In this document: one piece after another, positions 9,801 through 18,193 of the stretch
Numbering within the stretch: the stretch's first letter is position 1
How the letters are laid out: every line of letters begins with the position of its first letter
From: Methylobacterium sp. C25
Lineage (GTDB): Bacteria; Pseudomonadota; Alphaproteobacteria; Rhizobiales; Beijerinckiaceae
Assembly: GCF_021352225.1 (NCBI RefSeq)
Contig: NZ_JAAUVI010000003.1
Span: forward strand, 372,001-436,000
Reading direction: 5' to 3'
Length of the DNA: 64,000 bases
Notes under the pieces: model-generated
Databases searched by the model: none
What the model was told of the DNA's origin: nothing
What the model saw: only the letters and a program-made list of their open reading frames with translations
Made by a program: the position numbers and the translations under genes

Positions 9801-10442
9801 CTCGAAGCGGGGCTGGCGCTCGCCGCCGCCCGAGACCTTCACCGTGGCGCCGTCGGTCGCGATCTTCGTGCTGGCAAGGCGGAATGGCACACCACCGCTC
9901 GCGCCCTCCATCTGCCAGGGGCCGGCGAGCGAGGGTGCCTTCAGCCGCAAGGCCTCGACGGCGAATTGTTCCGTGCGACCGGTCGCCGGGATCAGCGTGG
10001 TGACGAGAGCCTGCTGGATGTGCAGGTCTTCGATGACGAGGTCGCGGCCTCCCAGAGCCTCGGAAAGGCTGCCGGGCAGCATCAGTGCATCGCCGTCACT
10101 CACCGGGAGCTTCAGCTCGGCGCGGCCGATGCGGGTTTCGGTGAAGCGGAACTCGCCCTTGAGCAGCGGCGCAAGCGCCAGCTCGGCCTTGACGGAGGCG
10201 AGTTCGAGCGAGGGCTTTTCGAGGTCCCCGCCCAGGTGCAGCACATCGAGCCGGAGGCGTGGAGACGGCAGGAGTCGAAGCTCGATCCGGCCGTCGCTGT
10301 GGGCGGGCAGGCCGAGCGAGGCGCCGATCGCCTGGTCGATCAACGAGCGCCGCGCCGTCCAATCGAGGAAGGGCGGCGCGGCGAGCGCCGCGACCAGGAT
10401 CAGGATGACGGCGCCCGCGAGCGCGGTCAGGATGTCACGCAC
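6816..10442 (-). CDS. Large AsmA-family protein with charged C-terminal coiled coil
   Basis: A 1208-residue protein from a GTG start. Residues 5-23 form one membrane anchor, followed by WTARRSLIDQAIGASLG and LLPSPRLRLDVLHLGG, the AsmA N-terminal signature. The long middle is beta-rich and repetitive, as in AsmA-like and bacterial bridge-type lipid-transfer proteins of the periplasm. A second AsmA-type block lies near residues 900-1060 (GGGPIRANLSLSLRYSSVG; LDRTLTRALAEDDPL). From about residue 1101 to the end there is a highly charged Ala/Lys/Glu/Arg coiled coil, unusual for the family. AsmA proteins influence outer-membrane assembly and phospholipid transport. Probably monocistronic. Confidence 0.82.
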   Translation of the reverse strand: MRDILTALAGAVILILVAALAAPPFLDWTARRSLIDQAIGASLGLPAHSDGRIELRLLPSPRLRLDVLHLGGDLEKPSLELASVKAELALAPLLKGEFRFTETRIGRAELKLPVSDGDALMLPGSLSEALGGRDLVIEDLHIQQALVTTLIPATGRTEQFAVEALRLKAPSLAGPWQMEGASGGVPFRLASTKIATDGATVKVSGGGERQPRFEADARIVLKPVESAHSSAPAGMRAFIPEAEGSARVVVGPPTKDSGPVMPFSLAGKFKARGMLARFESVNVEIDPTGQAVRLAGTGQIDLRAWRAGLSLESRRINLDGLLYSSAGQALLSSRLSGDGALPIMLDLDLKAESVAFGFEDWSDVQAKGTLDRTGGLILRRFAGLAPGAAKVDASGEFDVSTSPRFTGHLAVDAASSEGFGRYLHRFGIEGPALSLLDGRPVQVVADVEAAANDLSLKGLRLSLGETRLSGDAHYVRGGGTVRGRLEATLQVQGVDIAELPPFGGLLPSLDRHDVGLTIRARNVRYGPAGPRSGNGTITASIQSDGASLVVDRLDIADLAGANARLSGRIAPDGAGRIAGHVGAPSAAPLLALLDRVWIPEARLLPAFLREGALDLDVSLERESGQADTLRTTAKGRAAESTIDGSLLSRGGRLDSLDATIAAPRAGRWFKRNDIVGLRQPASLTVKARRAAGAATPLSLTVSGTVAGLDVATVKPLMLGTEPGPPDAGTLHLATTDASPFLSLAGSAAPATGPLPADLTLALSRKDTGLHVEANGRLAEADASASLDRSADGSLAGKASLGALSLPGLAAALVLPTDPKANAEEAGGWSQARFLPVPARPRADLSLSVGRLGLGRELVAEGAAFELSLDGDALSLKNLSGRLAGGQVSGSATIARQGGGVSVSGDGAVSGVSIQALSGTSIQALAGGGPIRANLSLSLRYSSVGNSAAALAANLGGSGEATLAEITVPAADPSALDRTLTRALAEDDPLREGRLATLLSEEFDAGALSAKGPVTAPVTLGGGTLRSGPVDLDFGAARWNGSFILDLRTKRMDARGTLTAASAPKGWSGGKPSVQLGFVGPLNAPKREIEPGALSNGLSALVLQRELEKIEQFEADQVERQRRRARIEMDQARAAALKAAAEKAAQEKAAREKAAEDAARIARMRAQQAAAEEQARQARDRQNADDEIRRSQGEPPAEPLDIRPPQEAR

Positions 10443-10578
10443 GGCTCGTGTTTCCGCTCGCGCCGCCTTTCGACGCCCTAAGGCTTACCCGCGGGGCGAG
10501 TCCCGGCGGCACTCCACCTTCGCGCTTAGCACAGCCGCGCAACGCCTGCCTGTGTCCTTCGAGCGTCAGCCTCGCGGA

Positions 10579-10845
10579 TCAGCGGTGGCGCCGGCCGATG
10601 TAACCGCCGGGATTGGCGTTGGAGTTGTTGTAGAGGTGATCGCTGCGCCGCTGCGCATTCAGCTGGTTGTTGTTGAACGTCTGCTGCTGCTGCATGCCGC
10701 GCATCGCGTTCTGCTGCTGGAAGGATTGGTTCGCGGCGTTCGAAGAGCCGACGCCGGCCGTGAGCTGCGCGCAGGCCGGGCCGGCCAGCGCGAGCGCAAG
10801 GGCGCCCGACAGGGCCAGCGACGTGATGACGGAGAGAGCGCGCAT
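10579..10845 (-). CDS. Small exported Gln/Asn-rich protein
   Basis: An 88-residue product with a clear Sec signal peptide cut after about residue 26 (ALALAGPACAQ). The mature part is rich in Gln, Asn and Met (SFQQQNAMRGMQQQQTFNNN) and ends in a basic GYIGRRHR tail. It has no known domain. Its composition suggests a disordered periplasmic or surface protein. It lies between the divergent uvrD gene and the AsmA-like gene. Confidence 0.6.
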   Translation of the reverse strand: MRALSVITSLALSGALALALAGPACAQLTAGVGSSNAANQSFQQQNAMRGMQQQQTFNNNQLNAQRRSDHLYNNSNANPGGYIGRRHR

Positions 10846-10982
10846 GGCGGTTCCTTGAGAACGGGTCTTGGCCGGAGTGTCCGGCGGATGATGGAACGAC
10901 GCGCGGGCGGCTCCCGGAGTTCCCCGCGCGCGCCTGCTCGCAGGCCTCGACGGCGTTCGCGTTTTGGTCCAGGGATGCCCGA

Positions 10983-13346
10983 ATGAAGCACCAGCCTCAA
11001 GAGTCGCACGGGGATGCGCCCGTTGCCTCCCCTGCCGGCTCGATCACCGCCCGCGCCATGGCCGCCCTGAGACCGGATGGGGAGGCCTATCTCTCCGGGC
11101 TCAACCCCGAGCAGCGCCGCGCCGTCGAGACCACGGAGGGGCCGGTGCTGGTGCTCGCCGGCGCCGGGACGGGCAAGACCCGCGTCCTCACGACGCGGAT
11201 CGCGCATCTCATCGCGACGGGCCGGGCGCGGCCCTACGACATTCTCTCGGTGACCTTCACCAACAAGGCCGCCCGGGAGATGAAGCACCGGATCGGCTCG
11301 CTGATCGGGCCGGCGGGCGAAGGCATGCCCTGGCTCGGCACCTTCCACGCCATCGGCACCAAGATCCTGCGCCGCCATGCCGAACTGGTCGGGCTGAAAT
11401 CGGATTTCACCATACTCGGCACCGACGACCAGCTTCGCCTGATGAAGCAGGTCATTCTCGACCAGAACATCGACGAGAAGCGTTGGCCGGCCCGTTCGCT
11501 CGGCCACACTATCGACGGCTGGAAGAACCGCGGCCTCGCGCCCGAGCAGGTGCCTCCGGGCGAGGCCCAGGCCTTTGCCTTCGGCAAGGGCGGCGCGCTC
11601 TACACGGCCTATCAGGAACGCTTGAAGACCCTGAATGCCGTCGATTTCGGCGATCTGCTGCTGCTCTGCCTCAAATTGTGGCGCGAGAACCCGGACATCT
11701 TGGAGAACTACCAGGATCGTTTTCGCTACATCCTCGTCGACGAGTACCAGGACACCAACGTCGCGCAGTATCTCTGGCTCAGACTGCTCGCGCAGAAGCG
11801 CAAGAACGTCGCCTGTGTCGGCGACGACGACCAGTCGATCTATGGCTGGCGCGGCGCCGAGGTCGACAACATCCTTCGCTTCGAGCACGATTTTCCCGGA
11901 GCCGTCGTGGTGCGGCTGGAGCGCAACTATCGCTCCACCGGCCACATCCTGGCCGCCGCCTCGGGCCTGATCGCCAAGAACGAGAGCCGGCTGGGCAAGA
12001 CCCTGCGCACCGAAGCGGAAAAGGGCGAGCCGGTCACAGTCTCGGGGGCCTGGGACTCGGAGGAGGAGGCGCGGCTTCTCGGCGAGGAAATCGAATCCCT
12101 CCAGCACAAGAAGCATCCGCTCTCCGAGATCGCGGTGCTGGTGCGGATTTCGGCGCAGATGCGCGAGATCGAGGACCGCTTCGTCCAGCTCGGCCTGCCC
12201 TATCGCGTCGTCGGCGGCCCGCGCTTCTACGAGCGTGCCGAGATCCGCGACGCGCTGGCCTACCTGCGCGTTACCGCGAACCCGTCAGACGACCTGGCCT
12301 TCGAGCGGATCTTCAACACCCCGAAGCGCGGCCTCGGCGATGCGACGCTGCAGACGCTGCACGCCTTCGCCCGCGCCGACCGCATTCCGCTGCTCGCCGC
12401 CGCGAGAAAACTGATCGAGACTGACGAGCTAAAGCCCCGCGCCCGCACCATGCTGCGCGGCCTCGTCGAGAGTTTTTCGCGGTGGGCGCGGCTCGTCGGT
12501 ACGCAGCCGCATTCGGAGGTCGCCCAGACGATCCTCGAAGAGTCCGGCTACACCGATATGTGGAAGAAGGATCGCTCTGCCGATGCCGCCGGCCGGTTGG
12601 AGAACCTCAAGGAATTCGTCCGCTCGATGGAGGAATTTCCGGACCTCGCCGCGTTTCTCGAACACGTCTCGCTCGTCATGGAAGCCTCGGAGGCGGAGGG
12701 CGCCGAGCGCGTCTCGCTGATGACGCTGCACGCCGCCAAGGGCCTGGAATTCGACACCGTCTTCCTCCCCGGCTGGGAGGACGGCCTGTTTCCGAACCAG
12801 CGCGCGCTGGACGAGAGCGGCCGCGCCGGCCTGGAGGAGGAGCGCCGGCTCGCCCATGTCGGCATCACGCGGGCGAGGAAACGGGCAAAGCTCTCCTTCG
12901 CAGTCAATCGCCGCATCCACGGGATGTGGTCCTCGACGATCCCCTCGCGCTTCATCGACGAACTGCCACCGGGCGCCGTCGACGTCATCGACGCGCCCGC
13001 GCATTTCTCAGCCGGCGCCTCGCGTTTCGATCGCAATCCGACGCCGTTCGGCTCGTCCTACGCCACGCCCGGCTGGCAGCGGGCGCAGGCGCAGACCGGC
13101 CACAAGTTCGGCGGCACCTTCGGCAGCGGCACCGTTGGCGGTCGCTCGGGCGGTCCGCGCCAGATCGAGGGGGAACTGGTCGCCAAATCGACCGGCGCCC
13201 CCTCTGCCTTCCAGGGCGGGGACCGTGTCTTTCATACCAAGTTTGGCCCCGGCACGGTCGCCGGCATCGATGGCAACAAACTAACCGTTGACTTCGACAA
13301 AGCAGGTCGCAAGATGGTGCTCGACAGCTTCGTCCAACCTGGATGA
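10983..13346 (+). CDS. uvrD: DNA helicase UvrD/PcrA (superfamily 1A)
   Basis: A 787-residue ATP-dependent 3'-5' helicase for nucleotide excision and mismatch repair. All SF1A motifs are visible in order: Q motif (LNPEQRRAV), Walker A (GAGTGKTR, about residue 60), Ia (VTFTNKAAREM), II (ILVDEYQDTN), III (GDDDQSIYGWRGAE), IV (LERNYRST), V (LMTLHAAKGLEFDTVF) and VI (HVGITRARKRA). The C-terminus (HTKFGPGTVAGIDGNKLTVDF) matches the Tudor-like domain of PcrA/UvrD that contacts RNA polymerase. Full length. The nearest upstream gene is divergent and about 140 bases away. Confidence 0.95.
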   Translation: MKHQPQESHGDAPVASPAGSITARAMAALRPDGEAYLSGLNPEQRRAVETTEGPVLVLAGAGTGKTRVLTTRIAHLIATGRARPYDILSVTFTNKAAREMKHRIGSLIGPAGEGMPWLGTFHAIGTKILRRHAELVGLKSDFTILGTDDQLRLMKQVILDQNIDEKRWPARSLGHTIDGWKNRGLAPEQVPPGEAQAFAFGKGGALYTAYQERLKTLNAVDFGDLLLLCLKLWRENPDILENYQDRFRYILVDEYQDTNVAQYLWLRLLAQKRKNVACVGDDDQSIYGWRGAEVDNILRFEHDFPGAVVVRLERNYRSTGHILAAASGLIAKNESRLGKTLRTEAEKGEPVTVSGAWDSEEEARLLGEEIESLQHKKHPLSEIAVLVRISAQMREIEDRFVQLGLPYRVVGGPRFYERAEIRDALAYLRVTANPSDDLAFERIFNTPKRGLGDATLQTLHAFARADRIPLLAAARKLIETDELKPRARTMLRGLVESFSRWARLVGTQPHSEVAQTILEESGYTDMWKKDRSADAAGRLENLKEFVRSMEEFPDLAAFLEHVSLVMEASEAEGAERVSLMTLHAAKGLEFDTVFLPGWEDGLFPNQRALDESGRAGLEEERRLAHVGITRARKRAKLSFAVNRRIHGMWSSTIPSRFIDELPPGAVDVIDAPAHFSAGASRFDRNPTPFGSSYATPGWQRAQAQTGHKFGGTFGSGTVGGRSGGPRQIEGELVAKSTGAPSAFQGGDRVFHTKFGPGTVAGIDGNKLTVDFDKAGRKMVLDSFVQPG

Positions 13347-13791
13347 AGCGTCCTGCCGGGCCCTGCCCGGCCGGTTTCGCTCCAATGCGGGCGAGTGAGG
13401 GCGATGGTGCTGGCGGGCGTTCCGTCATTCCGATCCACCTCAGGTGCTGATCCGGCGCCTCCCCTTCCTGCCCCCCAAGAAAACCCACCGACCTTCCTTC
13501 TGACCGTTGCCGACACGCAACGCGCAGAGACGATCTCGCACGACAGGCTTCCCTGCAGTCGAACGACGGTGCGAGTCACACGCACGTCGTTCAGCTCTGC
13601 GATGTCCACTGTCGGCAGGCTGTATTCCACAGATCTCGCACCACTGGCGGGAACTGTTGTGACCAGATTGGCTTTGTTTTTGCAAAGTCACCCAGGTGAT
13701 CTCGAAGAAGGAGCTTGGCTGTGTAAATTCGGACAGGTCTAGAAAATCTATCCAGTCTCGGGATTTCAAGGTCCAGGTGGAGTGTTGATCG
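13347..13791. other. Intergenic region between uvrD and phoH
   Basis: 445 bases without a convincing gene; the short frames here have no family-like features. A small hairpin (7-bp arms 13355-13361 and 13365-13371) just after uvrD may be a weak terminator. From about 13640 the DNA is AT-richer. A weak promoter-like pair, TTGGCT at 13715 and TCTAGA at 13738 with a 17-base spacer, lies ahead of phoH; this is only a suggestion. Confidence 0.35.
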
Positions 13792-14508
13792 ATGAAAAGA
13801 CGACGCGCACGGCTTGAACTGGTTGAAGATCGTACCCCACGTCTCCATCGCACCCGTTTCGACGAAGAACGTCACCTCGCTCCGATACAACCGCTGACGG
13901 ATCGACAAGGCCAATACCTCGACGCCCTTGCATCCTCCCAACAGGTCATCGTTCTAGGACCTGCCGGCACCGGCAAGACCTACATCGCCGGCACCCGCGC
14001 CGCGGACCAGCTCCGGCAGCGGCGGATCGCCAAAGTCATCATCACTCGTCCCAACGTCGCCTCGGGCCGCAGCCTCGGCTTCTTTCCCGGAAGCCTGGAG
14101 GAAAAGATCGCCCCCTGGGTCGCCCCCCTCACCGAGACCATGAAGGAGCGCATGGGCGACGCTGCCTTCGACATCGCGCTCAAGAGCGGCGACATCGAAA
14201 TCGTGCCCTTCGAAGTGATGCGGGGACGCACGTTCAAGAACTGCCTCGTGATCCTCGACGAGGCGCAGAACACGACGACGGCCGAGATCAAGATGTTCCT
14301 GACCCGCATCGGAGACGATTGCCAGGTCATCATCAATGGCGACATCTCGCAGACCGACCTGCGAGAGACCTCGGGGCTGCGCACCGTGATCCACCTCGTA
14401 AAGAGCCGGATGATGAACATCCCGATCGTCGAGTTCACCCTCGACGACATCGTGCGCTCGGGCGCCTGCGCGGATTGGGTGCGAGCCTTCGAGGAAGCCA
14501 AGCTCTAA
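13792..14508 (+). CDS. phoH: PhoH family P-loop ATPase
   Basis: A 238-residue protein with Walker A GPAGTGKT (residues 56-63) and Walker B CLVILDEAQNTT, in the standard PhoH order with the ITRPNVASG, GFFPGSLEEKIAPW and INGDISQTDL blocks. PhoH proteins are ATPases related to the helicase fold and are thought to act in RNA metabolism. This is the short form without the N-terminal extension or the YbeY-linked operon of the longer type, so it is probably a second PhoH paralogue. It stands alone, followed by a small exported peptide gene. Confidence 0.9.
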   Translation: MKRRRARLELVEDRTPRLHRTRFDEERHLAPIQPLTDRQGQYLDALASSQQVIVLGPAGTGKTYIAGTRAADQLRQRRIAKVIITRPNVASGRSLGFFPGSLEEKIAPWVAPLTETMKERMGDAAFDIALKSGDIEIVPFEVMRGRTFKNCLVILDEAQNTTTAEIKMFLTRIGDDCQVIINGDISQTDLRETSGLRTVIHLVKSRMMNIPIVEFTLDDIVRSGACADWVRAFEEAKL

Positions 14509-14593
14509 ATCCGAACGGCGACGCTTCGGCCTTTCTCCCCTCGCGTGAGAAAGGCCGAACGATCTGCGTTTGTGATGCAACGGTATCGAGGGT

Positions 14594-14611
14594 CGGGGGG
14601 TTTAGCCCCCG
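14594..14611 (+). other. GC-rich hairpin between phoH and the repeat peptide gene
   Basis: Six-base arms CGGGGG (14594-14599) and CCCCCG (14606-14611) flank a six-base loop. It lies 86 bases after the phoH stop and about 80 bases before the next start. No T-run follows on the plus strand. It may terminate phoH weakly or sit in the 5' leader of the peptide gene. Confidence 0.35.
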
Positions 14612-14693
14612 CGAAAGATTCGTTCTCTGGTTTTAATCCTGCTGGACAACAAATTTCTCGCTCCGTCTTTGAACAAGAGAACTGGAGTCCCTC

Positions 14694-14930
14694 GTGAGGA
14701 AACTGACTTTTGCTGTGACCGTGCTGGCCTCGCTCGGCGGTGCTGCTGTCGCGACCTCGGCTTCGGCCGCTCCGGGAGCCCCGATGGGTGTTTCCGCCGC
14801 CGCGACCACCACGACCGTGGGAATGCATGACCGCATGGAGCGTCGGATGATGCGCCGTCACATGGAGCGCAAGATGATGCGCCGTCACATGGAACGGAAG
14901 ATGATGCGCCGCCACATGCATCACATGTAA
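14694..14930 (+). CDS. Exported Met/Arg/His repeat peptide
   Basis: A 78-residue product from a GTG start with a well-placed GGAG ribosome-binding site. A Sec signal peptide (about residues 1-25, ending TSASAAP) is followed by a short Ala/Thr linker and then tandem copies of the nine-residue unit MMRRHMERK, ending in RRHMHHM. The mature part has many methionines, histidines and arginines and almost no acidic residues. Met/His-rich periplasmic peptides can bind copper or other soft metals, but no family is recognised, so that is only inference. A textbook terminator follows. Confidence 0.65.
   Translation: MRKLTFAVTVLASLGGAAVATSASAAPGAPMGVSAAATTTTVGMHDRMERRMMRRHMERKMMRRHMERKMMRRHMHHM
14835..14927 (+). 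repeat. 27-bp in-frame tandem repeat
   Basis: Two near-identical 27-bp units at 14847-14873 and 14874-14900 are followed by 18 bases of a third unit and a degenerate CAT CAC ATG end. A partial copy precedes at 14835-14846. Differences between copies are mostly at third codon positions (GAG/GAA, CGC/CGG, CGT/CGC), so the peptide unit is kept. Confidence 0.85.
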
Positions 14931-14941
14931 TCAGCGAAAGC

Positions 14942-14967
14942 GGGGTCCTTCGGGGCCCCCTTTTTTT
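14942..14967 (+). terminator. Rho-independent terminator of the repeat peptide gene
   Basis: Seven-base stem, GGGGTCC (14942-14948) with GGGCCCC (14953-14959), closed by a TTCG tetraloop and including one G-U pair. After one C it runs into seven Ts (14961-14967). It starts 12 bases after the stop codon. Confidence 0.9.
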
Positions 14968-15199
14968 GGGAGCAGCATCGCCCTCCGATTGCGCGACACC
15001 GCGTCATCAGAGGCGATGGTCATAAGGCCTTGCGGTTGCGCCACCTTTCGGTCGTCTGGCACGACGCGGGAGGAGCACAGCGATCAGTTTTCGTCCAGGG
15101 TCAGCGACCAGGTTGCGCGGACCTTCGCTCGGTATCGCGATCGAGCACGCCTTTGGGAAATGACTTGAGATCCGTGGGCCGAAGATCTCGGCGCGCGCC

Positions 15200-16702
15200 T
15201 CAGTTCTTGTCGCGCAGCTTCTCGGTCTTCGCAGCTGCGTCGGCGTGGCGCTTCGGCGCTTCCGTCTTCTTGGAGGTCGCCGCAGTCTCGGTGACTTCGC
15301 TGGCACGTGCTGCGTGCCGAGCGGCGATCCGCGTGGACGGCGTTGCGGACGCTGGCTTCGCCTCCGGCTGCGCGGCTGGAGCCGCCTCGGCGACGGGAGT
15401 GGGTGCGGCCGGTGCCGCCTCGGACTTGCCGAACAGATTGCCCAGCAGCTTCTGATAAGCTCCCGGATCGCCATCGGCATCGGCCACCGCGATGCGAGCG
15501 GGCGCTGCCGGCTTCGCCTCGGGAGCCGGCTCCTGAGCCGCCAGCAAGGTCGGGCCGCTGGCAGCGGGGCCGCCCTTGCCCTTCGCGTTCTTCTTGGTGA
15601 GCGCCGCGGCCGCCAGCTTGGTCGGACCAGGCGCGTTCGGCGCAGCCGCCGCGACGAGGACCGGGCGCCCCTTGGCGTCGATCTCGATCTCCTGCGGGCC
15701 AGCGACGAGGCTCTCCGGCCGGCTCACGTCGCCGAGATTGTGGCGCGAGTATTCCTTGGCGGAGTAGGCGAGCTCCTTCTCCTTGTCGCCGTCGGTCAAG
15801 GAGGCGAAGGCGCTCTGCGGCGCCTGCGGACGGAACACCGCGTTGCCGGAGCCGTCGGCGTAGAGCACGCGCGTGGCCTTCTCGCCCTTGGCCACGAGCT
15901 CGGCGATCTGCCTGTTGTCGGTCTCGCGCTTCTCCGCCACGAGCGGATCGACCCGCGGCGTGCAGGAGCCAGCGGCGACGTCCGAGCCGCCGAACACGTA
16001 TTTCGTGCCGCAGGCCGCTGTGCGCGGCTCCTCCTTCAAGGCCTCGAAATAGTCCGAGCCCTCTTTGAGGTTCCGCCAGAACGGGGCGTTCGGGTCGTTC
16101 CGGAACTTGGCCATGTTCTGGGCCGTCATCCGGAACGGATAGGATTGGAACTGGAAGGCGCGCTGGCCGCCCTGGAAGGCGTCGCGGGCGATGGCATAGA
16201 CCTCGGCCATCGAGGCATCGGTCATGGCGAAGCAGCCGGCCGAAGAGCAGGTGCCGTGCACCATGATGTATTTGCCGGTACCGCCCTTGGCCCGGTCCAC
16301 TGCGTTCGGATAGCCGACGTCGAAGGACAGGTAATAGGCGGAGTTCGGGTTCATCTGACCCGGAGCGATCGTATAGAAGCCCTCCGGCGCCTGGCGGTCG
16401 CCCTCCTTCATCTTCGGACCGAGCTGGCCGGACCACCGGCAGATCGGGAAGGTCTTGAGAAGGGCGTACTGGCCGCTGGAATTGCGCTTCCAGACCTCCA
16501 TCTCCGCTTCCTTCTTGTAGGCGCGGATGAGGATGGGGTCGGACTGGCTCATGCTCTTTGTCTGCATGAGCGCGAGGGTCTGAGCCGGGATCGGTGCGAG
16601 GCTGCGAGCCGAAACGCCGCCGAGCATGCCAGAGTCCTGGCAGGCTCCGAGGGACATCGCCACTGCGACGAGACCGGCCGCCGCGAACGGACGCACAGAC
16701 AT
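15200..16702 (-). CDS. L,D-transpeptidase lipoprotein with long C-terminal tail
   Basis: About 500 residues. The N-terminus is a lipoprotein signal (AVAMSLGAC, lipobox LGAC). The YkuD/YafK-type catalytic motif HGTCSSAGCFAM lies at about residues 149-160, with Cys as nucleophile, preceded by YLSFDVGYPN and YIMVHG. Such enzymes crosslink peptidoglycan or attach proteins to it in the periplasm. After about residue 280 the chain becomes Ala/Pro/Lys-rich and low complexity to the end, with TAATSKKTEAPKRHADAA near the C-terminus, perhaps a wall-spanning tail. An ATG 18 bases upstream (16720) is also possible; I prefer the ATG next to the signal peptide. Confidence 0.82.
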   Translation of the reverse strand: MSVRPFAAAGLVAVAMSLGACQDSGMLGGVSARSLAPIPAQTLALMQTKSMSQSDPILIRAYKKEAEMEVWKRNSSGQYALLKTFPICRWSGQLGPKMKEGDRQAPEGFYTIAPGQMNPNSAYYLSFDVGYPNAVDRAKGGTGKYIMVHGTCSSAGCFAMTDASMAEVYAIARDAFQGGQRAFQFQSYPFRMTAQNMAKFRNDPNAPFWRNLKEGSDYFEALKEEPRTAACGTKYVFGGSDVAAGSCTPRVDPLVAEKRETDNRQIAELVAKGEKATRVLYADGSGNAVFRPQAPQSAFASLTDGDKEKELAYSAKEYSRHNLGDVSRPESLVAGPQEIEIDAKGRPVLVAAAAPNAPGPTKLAAAALTKKNAKGKGGPAASGPTLLAAQEPAPEAKPAAPARIAVADADGDPGAYQKLLGNLFGKSEAAPAAPTPVAEAAPAAQPEAKPASATPSTRIAARHAARASEVTETAATSKKTEAPKRHADAAAKTEKLRDKN

Positions 16703-16968
16703 GGGGGACCCCGTTTGCATGCGCCCACAGACCCTTCGGCTGCGACGCCACTCCCCAACCCAATAGCCCCGTTAGACTTACCCGGATCTTACCTCAAGGA
16801 TTTGAGAGGGTCCGGCGCTGAAAGGTCCACCAGTGTGGTGACCTCGCATCACTGCAGACGCTTTCGGGCGAAAGCGGGGCCGTTACAGCATTCCCGAGTC
16901 ATCGCGAAGAGCCTGTGCAAAACTCGCACGGCTGGAGACTCTGCAAACACTTGAGCCGGGATGGCGCC

Positions 16969-17928
16969 TCAGAGCTTGCGGCCGATCTCCAGGAATTTCT
17001 GAGCGCGCTGATCGCGGATCGTGTCCGCGCTCTGGCCGTCGAAGGCCGACAATGCGGTGGCGATGGCCGCACCGGCATCGGCGATCGCCGCATTCCGGTC
17101 GCGGTGCGCGCCCCCGGTGGCCTCCGGTACGATGCCGTCGATGATGCCGAGCCGCAGGAGGTCCTGCGCGGTGATCTTCATGGCGGTGGCGGCGTCGTGG
17201 GCGCGGCCCTGGTCGCGCCACAGGATCGAGGCCGCCCCCTCGGGCGAGATCACGCCATAGATCGCGTGTTCCAGCATCAGCACGTGGTTGGCGGTGGCGA
17301 GCGCAATGGCGCCTCCCGAGCCACCCTCGCCGATCACGATCGCGACGTTGGGCACGCCCAAGGCCAGGCAGGCCTGGGTCGAGCGGGCGATGGCCTCGGC
17401 CTGGCCGCGCTCCTCGGCTTCGATGCCGGGGAAAGCGCCGGCCGTGTCGACGAAGGCGATGACCGGCAGACCGAAGCGGTCGGCGGTCTCCATCAGCCGG
17501 ACCGCCTTGCGGTAGCCCTCCGGCCGGGCCATGCCGAAATTGTGACGCAGGCGCGCCTCCGTGGTCGCGCCCTTCTCCTGGCCGAGCACCAGCACCGGTC
17601 GGCCCTTGAACCGCCCGAAACCACCGACGATGGCCTCGTCCTCGCCGAAGGCCCGGTCGCCGGCCAGCGGCGTGAAGTCCTGGATCAGCCCCGCGCAGTA
17701 ATCCACGAAATGCGGCCGCTGCGGGTGCCGGGCGACCTGCGTTTTCTGCCAGGGCGTCAGGTTCGCGTAGATCTCGGAGAGCGCAGCCGCGGCCTTGCCC
17801 TCGAGCCGGCTGATGTCCTCGCTGATCGAGACGGCGCCGTCGCGCTCGCCCAGAGCCCGCAATTCCTCGAGCTTCGCCTCGAGCTCGGCGACCGGCTTCT
17901 CGAAATCCAGGTAGGAACGCGTCGCCAT
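16969..17928 (-). CDS. accA: Acetyl-CoA carboxylase carboxyltransferase subunit alpha
   Basis: A 319-residue protein of normal AccA length. With AccD it transfers the carboxyl group from carboxybiotin to acetyl-CoA, making malonyl-CoA for fatty acid synthesis. Visible family blocks: YLDFEKPVAELEAKLEEL at the N-terminus, TPWQKTQVARHPQRPHFVDY, FGMARPEGYRKAVRLM, FVDTAGAFPGIEAEERGQ, and the acyl-CoA-binding IGEGGSGGAIALA. No neighbour shares the pathway, as is usual when accA is separate from accBC and accD. A 7-bp hairpin at 16859-16876 lies about 90 bases downstream and may mark the transcript end. Confidence 0.97.
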   Translation of the reverse strand: MATRSYLDFEKPVAELEAKLEELRALGERDGAVSISEDISRLEGKAAAALSEIYANLTPWQKTQVARHPQRPHFVDYCAGLIQDFTPLAGDRAFGEDEAIVGGFGRFKGRPVLVLGQEKGATTEARLRHNFGMARPEGYRKAVRLMETADRFGLPVIAFVDTAGAFPGIEAEERGQAEAIARSTQACLALGVPNVAIVIGEGGSGGAIALATANHVLMLEHAIYGVISPEGAASILWRDQGRAHDAATAMKITAQDLLRLGIIDGIVPEATGGAHRDRNAAIADAGAAIATALSAFDGQSADTIRDQRAQKFLEIGRKL

Positions 17929-18193
17929 GGGTCGCCAGCCAGTCCCTCGTGGTTCCCGGCGCCCGAGCCGGATGGATGCTGTCCCGCCCTGCCGAAGCCG
18001 GGACGGAACTCCGAGCCGGCTTCATGATCGGCTTCGCGCAACGGGCGCGAGGTGTTGGCGAAGCGCGTCCGGGTGTCAACCGCCTGGGCCGTTGCACCTT
18101 CCCACAAGTCCTGTTCAATTCATGGTGCGGCGCGTCATCGGGTCGTCACTGAGTCCGGACAGGGTCCGCCCGGCCAAGCTGCTGTGAGGAATC

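Noticed and set aside
10964..12424. 486-residue open frame overlapping uvrD in another frame
   Set aside because: The uvrD frame contains all helicase motifs in order; this one is Arg/Pro-rich noise.
13395..13742. 115-residue open frame between uvrD and phoH
   Set aside because: No ribosome-binding site, no domain, and no signal or membrane pattern. Treated as noncoding.
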